A stretch of DNA of 64,000 bases from CAIYRG01 sp036273455 (GTDB lineage Bacteria > Pseudomonadota > Alphaproteobacteria > Micropepsales > Micropepsaceae), in assembly GCA_036273455.1 (NCBI GenBank), contig DASUHP010000033.1, positions 62,001-126,000 on the forward strand, read 5' to 3'. Under the pieces are notes generated by a model. The model saw only the letters and a program-made list of their open reading frames with translations, was not told the DNA's origin and searched no databases. Positions 45,125-54,482 of the stretch are shown in pieces. How positions within the stretch are numbered: the first letter of the stretch is position 1; the number at the start of each line of letters is the position of its first letter. A program made the translations under genes and the position numbers.

Positions 45125-45921
45125 TGCGCGGCCGTAAGATGCACGGTTTCTTCATAGATCGAACGCCAGATCTCGTCCTGCAGCTCACGAAAGCGCGGCA
45201 GCAGTTTCATCTCCAGCCGGCGCGGAGCAGGCAGATCGATTGTGACAATCTGCTTCACCCGCGCCGGACGAGCGGAAAAGACGGCAACACGATCGGCCAC
45301 GAACACCGCCTCATCGATCTGATGGGTGACAAACAGCGCGGTGGTGCGGGTGCGGGCGAGGATTTTCAGCAATTCGGCCTGCATCAGATCGCGCGTCTGC
45401 GCATCCAGCGACGCGAAAGGTTCGTCGAGAAGCAGCAATTCCGGCTCAAGAGCGAGGGCGCGGGCGATATTCACTCTCTGCCGCATTCCGCCCGATAATT
45501 CGTGCGGATAGCTGTCGGCAAAACCGGTGAGGCCGACCAGATCGATCAGCAATTCGGCCCGTTCACGAATTTCCGCAGCCGAAAGCTCGCCACGCAGCTC
45601 GAGCCCATAGGCAATGTTGCGCAATACGGTTCGCCACGGAAACAATGAATCCTGCTGAAACACCATGGCGCGGTCATGGCCGGGGCCCGACACCGCATGG
45701 CCATCAAGTTCAATTGTGCCGCCGCTGGGCTTCACCAGCCCGTCCACCGCGGCCAGGAAACTCGACTTGCCGCAACCGCTCGGCCCGACAATCGCGACGA
45801 GCTCGCCCTCGCCTACCGCAATATCGATGCCAGCGAGGATTTCAAGCCGGCGCCTGGTGCGTTCATTGGTGTAACCCACCCTTACACCACGCGCCGCAAG
45901 CCTGATCCGCTGCGACGGCAT
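45121..45921 (-). CDS. ABC importer ATPase (SsuB/TauB family)
   Basis: A 266-residue ATPase with Walker A GPSGCGKSSFL, Q-loop VFQQDSLFPW, signature LSGGMRQRVNIARAL, Walker B LLLLDEPFASLD and switch His in FVTHQIDEAVF. The VFQQDSLFPW form is typical of nitrate/sulfonate/taurine importers. The gap to the binding protein stop is only 2 bases and its own stop overlaps the permease start. So the three genes form one transporter unit. Confidence 0.94.
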   Translation of the reverse strand: MPSQRIRLAARGVRVGYTNERTRRRLEILAGIDIAVGEGELVAIVGPSGCGKSSFLAAVDGLVKPSGGTIELDGHAVSGPGHDRAMVFQQDSLFPWRTVLRNIAYGLELRGELSAAEIRERAELLIDLVGLTGFADSYPHELSGGMRQRVNIARALALEPELLLLDEPFASLDAQTRDLMQAELLKILARTRTTALFVTHQIDEAVFVADRVAVFSARPARVKQIVTIDLPAPRRLEMKLLPRFRELQDEIWRSIYEETVHLTAAQ

Positions 45922-45923
45922 AA

Positions 45924-46919
45924 CTATTTCAGTCTCGCGAAGAAACCTTCGCGTTCAAGCTGATCCAACGGCGCGGTGTCGACGAGTTGCTCCGGCTTGA
46001 ATTTGCCGGCTGCCGGCACGGTGGTTTTCAACTCGGCCAGAACGAGCGCTATTCCTTTCAGCGACGGACGCGGAATATCCGGATACACCTTTTGCGTGAA
46101 GATGTCGTAGGCCTTCGACAATGCCGGCCCCGGCGGCGCTTTCAGGAAGACGGAGGTGTATTTCAGCGCATCCGCGCGGTCGGCGCGAAAATCGTGAATG
46201 CCTTCCGAAATCGCCATCAGGAAGCGCTTCACCACATCCGGATTTTTCTGGACGAAATTGCGGGTCGAGACATAGGACGTGTTCGGATAATCCACCGCGA
46301 TCGAGAGGCAGTCCACGAGCACGTGATAGCCCTTCTCCTCGAGCTCTCCGGTGCGCGGATACTGCTCGAATGAACCGTCGATCTGCCCCGACAGCATCGC
46401 CGCGGTGCGGGTGCCCTCGCCGCCGAGTTGCAGCAGAACAACATCGCTCCGCTTCATGCCGAGATGTTGCAGAGCATAGGTGGCTGCAACATCGGACGAT
46501 GCTCCGAAACGCGAGATCGCAATCTTCTTACCTCTCAAATCCGCTGCGGATTTGATCGACGGTTTGACCACGAGCTGGAACGGCAACTGGTTGGATATTC
46601 CGCCGATGAAGACGATCCCGGCCCCCTGCACCGCTGCGGCGGCAGCTGGCGAATAGCCGTTCTGTGCGATTTTGACCGATCCACCGACTACCGCCTGGGA
46701 CAAGGTCGTACCGGCGTCGATATACACCAGCGTGACGTCGAGCCCGTATTTGCGAAAAATTCCCTTTTGCAGCGCGTAGTTCATCGGCGCCGTGGTCATC
46801 GAATAGCCGTCATATGCGACTTTGAGCGGAATCAGTTGCGGTGCCGCTGCGGCAGCAGGCGCAACGATGGCAATTGAAATCGCCAGCGCCGCGATAATGG
46901 ATTGGAACAAATTCCTCAT
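45924..46919 (-). CDS. ABC importer substrate-binding protein (NMT1/SsuA-like)
   Basis: A 331-residue periplasmic protein; I start at the ATG at 46919, which places a clean signal peptide (1-25, AAA cleavage) at the N-terminus. PLKVAYDGYSMTTAPMNYAL is the family's first lobe and LRGKKIAISRFGASSDVAATYAL its hinge-side ligand loop. Relatives bind sulfonates, nitrate, pyrimidine precursors or aromatic acids. It is the first gene of the transporter unit, 26 bases after the reductase gene. Confidence 0.85.
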   Translation of the reverse strand: MRNLFQSIIAALAISIAIVAPAAAAAPQLIPLKVAYDGYSMTTAPMNYALQKGIFRKYGLDVTLVYIDAGTTLSQAVVGGSVKIAQNGYSPAAAAAVQGAGIVFIGGISNQLPFQLVVKPSIKSAADLRGKKIAISRFGASSDVAATYALQHLGMKRSDVVLLQLGGEGTRTAAMLSGQIDGSFEQYPRTGELEEKGYHVLVDCLSIAVDYPNTSYVSTRNFVQKNPDVVKRFLMAISEGIHDFRADRADALKYTSVFLKAPPGPALSKAYDIFTQKVYPDIPRPSLKGIALVLAELKTTVPAAGKFKPEQLVDTAPLDQLEREGFFARLK

Positions 46920-46945
46920 GTCAGCACCTGGCCGCGATATTAATA

Positions 46946-47755
46946 TCACGCAAGCAGTGCCTTCATTTTATCCTGATTCATGCCCTTCATGAGTTGATCG
47001 ACCAGCGCCGATAACGGCATGGCGACTTTCGCGTGCTGCGCCAGCTCCAGTGCCACGTCCATATCCTTTTCTGCCCATTTTCCGGTGCTACGGCCCCACC
47101 TTGCGAGCGACCAGTTGGCGCCGCTGGAATGTTGCAGCGCCGCGACCAGCTTCGGGGTGTCGGCGCCCATCTTCTTCATCATGCTGAGCACTTCATAGTT
47201 CGCCGCCATACACGCCCAGAGCAGCATGTTGTTGGCGGTCTTGGTGAGCTGTCCCATACCGCAGCCGCCTACATGCATGACATTGGCGCCGAAAGCCGAA
47301 AGCACCGGTTGCGCTTTTTCGAAGGCTTCCGCACGACCACCGCAGAAAACCGTCAGCGTGCCGTTGTCCGCCGCCTCCTGCCCCAGCACAACCGGCGTAT
47401 CGAGGAAGCCGATACGGTATTTGTCGCAGGCAGCTTCGAGTTCGCGCGCTGTCTCGGGCGAAGTCGAGCTGGAGACGCAAACGACGGCTCCGGCTGCCAT
47501 TTTCTCCAGCAGGCCGGAGTGGAGAATCACGTCCTTCACCTGCTTGTCGGTGGCCACCATGACGATTACGGCGTCCGACCTGGCGCCGGCTTCGGCTGCG
47601 TTGCCGGCGATCTTCACCCCCGCATCCGCTGCTCGTGCCACCGGACCCGATGCGACATCGAACCCCGTAACTTCGAAACCCTTGTTGACCATATGGCGTG
47701 CCATCTGGAAGCCCATTGCGCCCAACCCGATCACGCCCGCTTTACGCACGACCAT
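46946..47755 (-). CDS. NAD(P)-dependent 3-hydroxyisobutyrate dehydrogenase-family reductase
   Basis: A 269-residue soluble enzyme. The Rossmann motif is VIGLGAMGFQMARHMVNKGF and the substrate-site serine-rich loop CVSSSTSPETARELE. The catalytic lysine sits in GQLTKTANNMLLWACMAANY near residue 172. The family oxidises beta-hydroxy acids or reduces semialdehydes (3-hydroxyisobutyrate, tartronate semialdehyde, gamma-hydroxybutyrate). It lies 3 bases after hyuB, so it probably handles an acid released by the hydrolytic steps. Confidence 0.85.
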   Translation of the reverse strand: MVVRKAGVIGLGAMGFQMARHMVNKGFEVTGFDVASGPVARAADAGVKIAGNAAEAGARSDAVIVMVATDKQVKDVILHSGLLEKMAAGAVVCVSSSTSPETARELEAACDKYRIGFLDTPVVLGQEAADNGTLTVFCGGRAEAFEKAQPVLSAFGANVMHVGGCGMGQLTKTANNMLLWACMAANYEVLSMMKKMGADTPKLVAALQHSSGANWSLARWGRSTGKWAEKDMDVALELAQHAKVAMPLSALVDQLMKGMNQDKMKALLA

Positions 47756-47758
47756 TTT

Positions 47759-49507
47759 CTATTCCTTGCTCCCGTGACGCGACCGCAGACGCTGCGTCGC
47801 CTCGTCATCTACTTCCCAATCCTGCGCCGTGGTGATGACGGCAACACCGTATTCAGCGGCCGCTTTCTCCGGCGACACATAACCGTCCACAACATCCCTG
47901 AGAACGCTATGGGGGTCGCGTTCGAACGGATCACCGAGTCCGCCGCCACCAGGGGTTTCGAGCCGGAAAACATCACCGGCTTTCAGCGGATAATCGGCAT
48001 AGCGAGTCGGCAGATGTTTTGCCTCCGTGTCCGGATTGATCGTCAAATCGCCGCAACGGCCATCCGTCCCATCGGCAACTCCGCGCGGCGGAATGACATG
48101 TTTCGACGAGCGGATCGAAAAGCGAGCTTCCGCGAGATTGACATATTCACGCAGCAGTCCGAGTCCGCCGCGGAATTTTCCCGCCCCGCCAGAATCCCGA
48201 ATCAATTCGAACCGCTCTATACGGGTGGGAAATTCGCTCTCGATGATCTCAATTGGTGCGATTTTCGCATTGCTTTGATTGACCGTCGTGCCGGAGGCGC
48301 CATCGCGGGACGCCCGGCCGCCCGCGCCTCCGCCGACAATTTCGTATTGCACATAGCTCTTGCCTGCCGACGTTGTGCGGCCGCCGACGATAATCGAGCG
48401 GCTGCCGCATCCATCGGCACGGGCGCGCGCCGGCACGCAGTGCGACAGAGCGTCAAACAGCGCTTCGACCATGGCGTGCACCGTCGCATTATATGTGTTC
48501 ACCGCAGCAGGGAAGCGCGGATTGAGAATGCTCCCCTCACGTGTCCTGATCTCGATGACGCTCAGGATTCCGCTATTGACGAAAATCAGCGGATCGACCA
48601 GCGAAACCAGCACATAGGCCGAGGCAGCCCGAACCAGCGGCGGCCTGACATTGGCCGGCCCGCGTGTCTGGTCCGCAGAACCGGAAAAATCCAGCACGAT
48701 GCGGTCGCCGGTCTTCTCGACAACTACATGGATGCGAACCGGCTTGTTCAGTTCGATTCCGTCATCGTCAATAAAACGTTCGGCTTCGAAGCGGCCATCG
48801 GCCCATTCTGCGATCGCCGCTTTCATCCGCTCTGCCGTGATTTCCAGCAGACGATCGAAAGCACGCAGCAACATCGCTGTGCCGAACTTGCCGATTAATT
48901 CGCCGAGGCGCTGCTCGCCAAGCCGGCAGGCACCTGTCTGGCCGCGAATGTCGCCCAGCACCAGTTCGGGCGTGCGGCTGTTGGCGGCGATGATACGTTC
49001 GATTTCGGCATTCGCGTGGCCACGGCGCACGTAACGGACTGCCGGCAGATGGAGTCCTTCGTTGAACGTCTCCCGCGCCTGACCGGAGCAGGACCCGGGC
49101 ACCGGACCACCAATATCGCTTTTATGCGCGATCGAGCCGCAATAGCCGATCAACCGGCCATCGCTGAAGATCGGCGTAAGCACCGCCATGTCGGGCGCAT
49201 GCGGGCTGCCGCCCTCATAGGGATGATTGATGAGGAATGCATCACCGTCCGCAATGTCGTTGCCATATGCTTTCGTCACCGCGGCACAGCAGGCCGGGAA
49301 AGCGCCCATATGCAGGGGCAGCACAACGTGCTGCGCAATCACCTGCGCGTTGACGTCCATGATCGCGCAGGAAGCGTCCTGCGATTCACGCACAATCGTC
49401 GAATAGCCGGTGCGGAACAGGGAGTTCTGCATCTCCTGCACGATGCCGGACAGGCTTGATTTGATGATCTCGATTTCGATTGCGCCGGGAGCAGCATCCT
49501 GGGCCAT
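47759..49507 (-). CDS. hyuB: hydantoinase B/oxoprolinase-family protein
   Basis: A 582-residue subunit from the ATG at 49507 (MAQDAAPGAIEIEIIKSSL). Family landmarks are GYSTIVRESQDASCAIMD, HPYEGGSPHAPDMAVLTPIF, RDSGGAGKFRGGLGL and LETPGGGGLGDPFERDP. HyuB with HyuA forms an ATP-dependent amidohydrolase that opens cyclic amides such as 5-oxoproline, N-methylhydantoin or related rings. One base separates it from the hyuA stop, so the two subunits are made together. Confidence 0.9.
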   Translation of the reverse strand: MAQDAAPGAIEIEIIKSSLSGIVQEMQNSLFRTGYSTIVRESQDASCAIMDVNAQVIAQHVVLPLHMGAFPACCAAVTKAYGNDIADGDAFLINHPYEGGSPHAPDMAVLTPIFSDGRLIGYCGSIAHKSDIGGPVPGSCSGQARETFNEGLHLPAVRYVRRGHANAEIERIIAANSRTPELVLGDIRGQTGACRLGEQRLGELIGKFGTAMLLRAFDRLLEITAERMKAAIAEWADGRFEAERFIDDDGIELNKPVRIHVVVEKTGDRIVLDFSGSADQTRGPANVRPPLVRAASAYVLVSLVDPLIFVNSGILSVIEIRTREGSILNPRFPAAVNTYNATVHAMVEALFDALSHCVPARARADGCGSRSIIVGGRTTSAGKSYVQYEIVGGGAGGRASRDGASGTTVNQSNAKIAPIEIIESEFPTRIERFELIRDSGGAGKFRGGLGLLREYVNLAEARFSIRSSKHVIPPRGVADGTDGRCGDLTINPDTEAKHLPTRYADYPLKAGDVFRLETPGGGGLGDPFERDPHSVLRDVVDGYVSPEKAAAEYGVAVITTAQDWEVDDEATQRLRSRHGSKE

Positions 49508-49508
49508 G

Positions 49509-51572
49509 TCACGCCTCACCGGTGCGGATGATCAGATTGCGGAACTCGTCCACGCGCAATGAGCAGCCCGGCGGGACCACCGTGGTTGCGTCCAACTGGT
49601 CGATAATGGCAGGCCCGTCGAAGAAATGCCCAACGTCGAGCTTTTCACGCTGATACACGGGACATTCGCGCATGACTCCGCCGAACCAGGCACGGCGAGT
49701 CTCGCGGCGGGCGCCGGCAAGCGAACGGTTTTCATTACCAAATCTTGGAAACTCGACCGGCGGCAGACGTCCGATGCCGCAAATGCGGAACGAAACAATC
49801 TCGACCGTTTCATCCGGTGCGGCATGGCCGAACATCCGCCGATGCGCTTCGTTGAATGACTTCCGCAACGTCAGCGTTGTATCGGGCCCGAATGTTCCGG
49901 TGCATGGAATGGTGAGCTCATAACCCTGTCCGGCATAACGCAGATCAAGCGACCGCTCGAGCGAAATGCCCTGATGCTGAAATCCCTCGTCGCGCAAATC
50001 CCGGATGGCCTGGCTCTCCAACCCGGCAAAACCCTCGCGCAACTCATCCGGCGCGACGCGGTCGAGGGCGCTCATCCGCGAACGGATGTAATCATGACGC
50101 ACATCGGACATCAGAAGACCCATGGCCGAGTGCACTCCGGGATAAAGCGGCACAATGACCCCGGCCATTCGGAGTTCGGCGGCAATGGCAGCGGCATGCA
50201 AAGGACCCGCTCCGCCAAATGCCAGCAGATGAAACTGCCGCACGTCATGGCCGCGCATGGTCGAAATGGCCTTGATCGCCTCCTGCATCTTCACATTGAT
50301 CACGCGGGTGATGCCGTCCGCGGCAGCGTCGACGGACAGATCAAGTTTGCTCGCCACCTGCGATTCGATCGCGCGAAGAGCCGCTGCACGATGGAGCTTC
50401 ATCCGTCCGCCGAGAAAATTGTCCTCGCCGAGATAACCAAGCACCAGGTTGCAGTCAGTGATTGTCGGGTCGGCCCCGCCGCGGCCATAGCAGGCCGGAC
50501 CCGGTACGGCGGCTGCACTGTCCGGACCGACAGAGAGCTGTCCAAAGCGATCGACGCGGGCAATCGTCCCGCCTCCGGCGCTGACGGTGTTGATATCGAG
50601 CATCGGCAGCGAAATATCGCGGCCCTCGATCGTGCCGCGGTGGTGGACCGCGGGTTCGCCATTGCGGACCAGCGACACGTCGCAGGACGTGCCGCCCATA
50701 TCGAAGGTGACGAGATTCTGCAGTCCGGTGGCAGCTGATAACCGGACGCTCGCGGTGACTCCGCCCGCCGGACCGGACAGCACGGTGGCGGCAGCCTTTT
50801 CGGCACTGGCGGGAAAATTCGCCATGCCGCCATTCGACTGCATGACATATTTCTGCTGTGTCGATATCCCGGCATTACTGAGGCGCGACTCGAGATTACC
50901 GATATAGCTGACCAGGATCGGTTGCAGATAGGCATTCACGACTGTCGTCGACAGACGATAATATTCGCGGATCTGCGGCAGGATTTCCGACGACAACGAG
51001 ACGGCGCAATCCGGCATCTCCTGCGCGATCATTGCGCTGACGCGTTGTTCATGTTCCGGCCTTAAGAAGGAAAACAGCAGGCACACCGCGATCGACTGCG
51101 GTCCGCGCGCCTTAAGTTCGCGGATGGTGGATTTGAGCGCCGCCAGGTCCAGCGGGTGCAGGATTTCGCCCGAGGCCGAAATACGTTCCACAACTTCGCC
51201 GGTGAGAACCGGCGGTACAAGCAGCCTCGGCCGATCGTAAAAAATGTCGAAGATTGCGGATCCGTGCGGCCGGCATTGTTCGCCGACCTCATAAATACCG
51301 CGAAAGCCCTTCGTCACCAGCAATGCCGTGCGGACGCCTTTGCCTTCCAGCAGCGCATTGGTGCCGACCGTCGTCCCGTGACAGAAATACGCGATATCCT
51401 GCGCGCGAGCCCCGCTTTCGATCAGCAGTTCAATGCCTGCCAGGATGGCGCGTGATGGATCGTCGGGCGTGGACGGCAGTTTTGCGATGGTGATCTGCTG
51501 TGCAGCCTCGTCGAAATAGACAAAATCCGAGAATGTCCCACCTGTATCGACGGTCACTCTGAATGGCGGCAT
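49509..51572 (-). CDS. hyuA: hydantoinase A/oxoprolinase-family protein
   Basis: A 687-residue subunit; the ATG at 51572 (MPPFRVTVDTGGTFSDFVY) puts the phosphate-1 loop DTGGTFSD at the usual place. ADP-binding motifs SGPAGGVTASVRL and TFDMGGTSCDVSLV follow near 280-310, all of the actin/acetate kinase-like fold. It provides the ATPase half of the ring-opening enzyme. No third small subunit of the acetone carboxylase kind is present, which argues for hydantoinase/oxoprolinase-like activity. It is the first gene of this minus-strand operon. Confidence 0.9.
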   Translation of the reverse strand: MPPFRVTVDTGGTFSDFVYFDEAAQQITIAKLPSTPDDPSRAILAGIELLIESGARAQDIAYFCHGTTVGTNALLEGKGVRTALLVTKGFRGIYEVGEQCRPHGSAIFDIFYDRPRLLVPPVLTGEVVERISASGEILHPLDLAALKSTIRELKARGPQSIAVCLLFSFLRPEHEQRVSAMIAQEMPDCAVSLSSEILPQIREYYRLSTTVVNAYLQPILVSYIGNLESRLSNAGISTQQKYVMQSNGGMANFPASAEKAAATVLSGPAGGVTASVRLSAATGLQNLVTFDMGGTSCDVSLVRNGEPAVHHRGTIEGRDISLPMLDINTVSAGGGTIARVDRFGQLSVGPDSAAAVPGPACYGRGGADPTITDCNLVLGYLGEDNFLGGRMKLHRAAALRAIESQVASKLDLSVDAAADGITRVINVKMQEAIKAISTMRGHDVRQFHLLAFGGAGPLHAAAIAAELRMAGVIVPLYPGVHSAMGLLMSDVRHDYIRSRMSALDRVAPDELREGFAGLESQAIRDLRDEGFQHQGISLERSLDLRYAGQGYELTIPCTGTFGPDTTLTLRKSFNEAHRRMFGHAAPDETVEIVSFRICGIGRLPPVEFPRFGNENRSLAGARRETRRAWFGGVMRECPVYQREKLDVGHFFDGPAIIDQLDATTVVPPGCSLRVDEFRNLIIRTGEA

Positions 51573-51762
51573 GAACGCTGGCCAGTGTCGTGGTTTCGGC
51601 AACCTCCGGTTTACCGTGGCCCCTACCCTGCAACAAGCCGGGGCTTCACGTTATGGGAAACGAACTCGTGATGCGGTTCAATGCCGCGCTCTGCCGCCAT
51701 CGTCTCCAAAGCGGCGCGGGATGTGCTAATGGGGCGGCTGGGTTAAACGATGGGGCAAGCGC

Positions 51763-52023
51763 GTGGACCCGATGCTTTGGTACGGTTTGTGGTTGGCGAT
51801 CTCAGGCCTGCTGTCATGGATCGTCTTTGCCATGTTTAGAACTGACATGGCGCGCCTGAGCCGCCGGGAGCCACTCCGGATTCCGTTTATCGGGTGGGCC
51901 CAACCGGGCGACACGACCTATCCGCTGGCCATCGTGGAATTGTTCGGCCCCTATGTCACGCTGTGCGCTGCGGTCGTGTTTTTCGCCGGTTTCTCCGTCT
52001 ATCTCGCCGCATTCACCGGCTGA
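51763..52023 (+). CDS. small membrane protein
   Basis: An 86-residue protein with two helices (about residues 6-25, GLWLAISGLLSWIVFAMF, and 60-82). It starts at GTG 51763, or ATG 51772. A conserved-looking loop (FIGWAQPGDTTYPLAIVELF) lies between. It is the only plus-strand gene between hyuA and the VOC genes, and its stop directly abuts the stop of the convergent VOC gene. Not recognised. Confidence 0.6.
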   Translation: MDPMLWYGLWLAISGLLSWIVFAMFRTDMARLSRREPLRIPFIGWAQPGDTTYPLAIVELFGPYVTLCAAVVFFAGFSVYLAAFTG

Positions 52024-52824
52024 TCAAGCTTCCGCGACATCGATGTGCACGCCCTCGATGTCGGTGAGCTGAAAACAGCCGAGCGGGCATTTCTGCAGCA
52101 GCTTGAGCCGCGCTTCGCCTTCCGAACCATAGCCGAGCGCGCGGCTGCGCAGATGGGGATTTTCTCCGGTCAGGAAGTCCAGGTCCCGTTTGACCTGATC
52201 GACGCTCTCCACCTTGAATCCGATATGGTCCAAACCGGTACGCGCCGGATCCTGAGCGTAATAGTCGGAGATCTTCCAGGGGATGATCATCAGCGTCACC
52301 CGGCCGTCGCTGAGGTAGAAGTTCTCGTCGCCGGGACGCTCCTGACGCTCCAGACCGAAAACCTCGGCATAGAAATCGGCGCAGCGCCGCGCGTGGCGCG
52401 TACGGAGCGCGAGGTGGCTGATCGCCCGTTTCTGGACCCAGTTATTTTCGGCAAAAATGTCTTTCTGTTCTCCCGAACCGGCCTCTGAGAGGTCGAAAAT
52501 ATTGGTGTCGGGATCATGGACGCTGTAGGCGGCATAGGGGCGGATGGGCGGACGTTTGACGGCGGTCAAGTTGCGATCGAATCGCTCAATGCGGGCAAGC
52601 GCCTCCGGGATGTCATCAACTTCGATGCCGAAATGGTCGAGGCCGCTCAAGCGCCCATCACGGCGCGGAATGCAGTTGAGCCCGACATAGCCATCGCCGA
52701 CCGGGACCGCTCGTGCCGGACGCGGCTTCTTTGTTGTCTTCATGTCGAACAATGCCTGATAGAACCGGGCATTCATCGCGTAGTAATCGGTCGCAATCGC
52801 AACATGATTGATTTTGGCAGCCAT
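52024..52824 (-). CDS. two-domain VOC (glyoxalase/dioxygenase fold) enzyme, copy 1
   Basis: A 266-residue protein from the ATG at 52824, made of two vicinal oxygen chelate domains (about 1-125 and 130-260). Metal-type positions are visible: KINHVAIATDYY and LDHFGIEVDD in the first half, ISHLALRTRHA, LDHIGFKVES and the acid in EGVHIDVAEA in the second. The shape resembles catechol 2,3-dioxygenase-type ring-cleaving enzymes or HPPD-like proteins, but the reaction is not settled. It is a tandem paralogue of the next gene upstream, 5 bases away. Confidence 0.8.
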   Translation of the reverse strand: MAAKINHVAIATDYYAMNARFYQALFDMKTTKKPRPARAVPVGDGYVGLNCIPRRDGRLSGLDHFGIEVDDIPEALARIERFDRNLTAVKRPPIRPYAAYSVHDPDTNIFDLSEAGSGEQKDIFAENNWVQKRAISHLALRTRHARRCADFYAEVFGLERQERPGDENFYLSDGRVTLMIIPWKISDYYAQDPARTGLDHIGFKVESVDQVKRDLDFLTGENPHLRSRALGYGSEGEARLKLLQKCPLGCFQLTDIEGVHIDVAEA

Positions 52825-52829
52825 CGCCT

Positions 52830-53648
52830 TCACGCCTCGCCATTCGCGACATCGAGGTAAACGCCCTCGACGTCGGTGAAATGGTGATGCCCGAATGGGC
52901 ACTGTCTGAACAGCTTCAGGCGTGCTTCGCCCTCGCTTCCGTAACCGAGCGGCCGGCCATGCATCAGCGGATTTTCGCCAATGAGGAATTCGAGATCGCG
53001 CTTCACCGCGTCAACGCTTTCAACCCTGAAGCCGATATGTTCGAGCCCCAGCCGCGCCGGATCCATGCCGACATAGTCCGATATCCGCCATTGCTGGATT
53101 GCGAGGGTCACGCGGCCATCCGACAGGTAATAATTCCCGTCACTCGGGCGGTTCAGCAGCGCAAGCCCGAACACCTCGGCGTAGAATTGCGCACAGCGCT
53201 CCGCATTCCGGGTGCGCAGTGCGATGTGGTCGATATGGCGGGGACGGACGGCCTGACCGTCATTCTCGGCATAGACGTCTTTTTGGAAGCCGATATTGCG
53301 CTGGGAAAGATCGAATATGTTGGTGTCCGGATCATGCGCGCTATAGGCGGCGTAAGGCCGGATCGGCGGACGTTTGAGCGCCGACAATTCAGGATCGAAT
53401 TTCTGCATGCGGGCAATCGCATCGTCGATGTCGTCAACCTCAATACCGAAATGGTCCAGACCGCTGGTACGTCCATCGCGGCGGGGAATATGGGTCATTC
53501 CGACATAGCCGTCGCCAAGTGAAATCGCGCGCGAGGGCGGCAGCGTCTTATTCTTGCCCCCTGTCATGCCGAACAGCGCTTCGTAAAAGCGCGCATTCGT
53601 CGCGTAGTAATCGCTGGTGATCGCAACATGGTTGATGCGCGCCGACAT
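52830..53648 (-). CDS. two-domain VOC (glyoxalase/dioxygenase fold) enzyme, copy 2
   Basis: A 272-residue tandem paralogue of the 52024 gene, similar over its whole length (RPPIRPYAAYS is identical in both). Domains are about 1-128 and 135-265, with RINHVAITSDYY, LDHFGIEVDD, IDHIALRTRN, LEHIGFRVES and a terminal acidic YLDVA. It is the first gene of a two-gene unit, divergent from the DUF2848 gene. The two copies could form a heteromer or use successive substrates. Confidence 0.8.
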   Translation of the reverse strand: MSARINHVAITSDYYATNARFYEALFGMTGGKNKTLPPSRAISLGDGYVGMTHIPRRDGRTSGLDHFGIEVDDIDDAIARMQKFDPELSALKRPPIRPYAAYSAHDPDTNIFDLSQRNIGFQKDVYAENDGQAVRPRHIDHIALRTRNAERCAQFYAEVFGLALLNRPSDGNYYLSDGRVTLAIQQWRISDYVGMDPARLGLEHIGFRVESVDAVKRDLEFLIGENPLMHGRPLGYGSEGEARLKLFRQCPFGHHHFTDVEGVYLDVANGEA

Positions 53649-53774
53649 CGGAAGCTCCCATAATTTCCGCCATTCTGGACCATTCCGGCGGTTTTGTCAG
53701 CGCCAGGCCAGGGGTGCATTTGACGCGTGGCGGACGCTGTGCCATCTGCAAATTGCAGTCTGATCGGAGCGCAA

Positions 53775-54467
53775 ATGACGGGCAACATGCTTTCATTCCA
53801 GCTTGAGGATGGCCGATCCGCGGGCACAACCCGAACGCTCGAGGTGGCAAACCTGATCATTGCCGGCTGGACCGGACGCGACCCCGCCGCGGTCGAGCAT
53901 CACATCCGTGAATTGGAAGCGCTCGGCGTCAAACGACCGGCGTGCGTGCCTATTTTCTACCGCGTCTCGGCGGCGCGACTGACCGCAGAAACATCGATCC
54001 AGGTGCTGGGCGAGCACACCAGCGGCGAAGTGGAATTCGTGCTGGTCAAGGCGTCGGGGCAGCTATGGGTAGGGACAGGCTCAGACCACACGGACCGCGA
54101 GGCGGAAAGCGTTGGCGTGTCCCTGTCGAAGCAAATCTGCGACAAGCCGATTGCCCCTGCACTTTGGCCGTTTGACGCCGTGGTCCCGCATTGGGACCGG
54201 CTGATCCTCCGCTCCTTTGCCACGACCCATGGGCGGCGGGAGCTATATCAGGAAGGTCCAGTGAGCGCGCTTCTCCATCCGGAAGATTTGCTGTCGCGTC
54301 TGGGCAGAACCGGGCTCGCCGAGGGTAGCGTGATGTTCGGCGGCACATTGCCGGCGTTTGGCGGCGTAAGACCGGCCGATCGTTTCGACTTCGAGCTGGA
54401 AGATCCGGTGCGCGGCAAGACAATTGCGCACGGCTATGACATTTTCACCCTGCCCGTACCGGGCTAG
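53775..54467 (+). CDS. DUF2848-family protein
   Basis: A 230-residue soluble protein from the ATG at 53775. It contains the GWTGRDPAAVEHHIRELEAL segment typical of DUF2848, and VKRPACVPIFYRVSAARLT. The later half (EFVLVKASGQLWVGTGSDHT, FDFELEDPVRGKTIAHGYDI) resembles the fumarylacetoacetate hydrolase-like fold this family is thought to share. DUF2848 genes commonly sit in catabolic clusters and the reaction is not known to me. It opens a plus-strand unit with the cupin and the leaderless binding protein. Confidence 0.75.
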   Translation: MTGNMLSFQLEDGRSAGTTRTLEVANLIIAGWTGRDPAAVEHHIRELEALGVKRPACVPIFYRVSAARLTAETSIQVLGEHTSGEVEFVLVKASGQLWVGTGSDHTDREAESVGVSLSKQICDKPIAPALWPFDAVVPHWDRLILRSFATTHGRRELYQEGPVSALLHPEDLLSRLGRTGLAEGSVMFGGTLPAFGGVRPADRFDFELEDPVRGKTIAHGYDIFTLPVPG

Positions 54468-54482
54468 AGCAGGGGCAAACAC

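Noticed and set aside
47033..48898. 621-codon plus-strand open frame opposite the reductase and hyuB
   Set aside because: The minus strand encodes clear conserved proteins here; the plus-strand translation is low-complexity Arg/His-rich and has no domain.
48000..51572. Acetone carboxylase instead of hydantoinase/oxoprolinase
   Set aside because: The large subunits are related, but the small third subunit and its usual regulator are absent.
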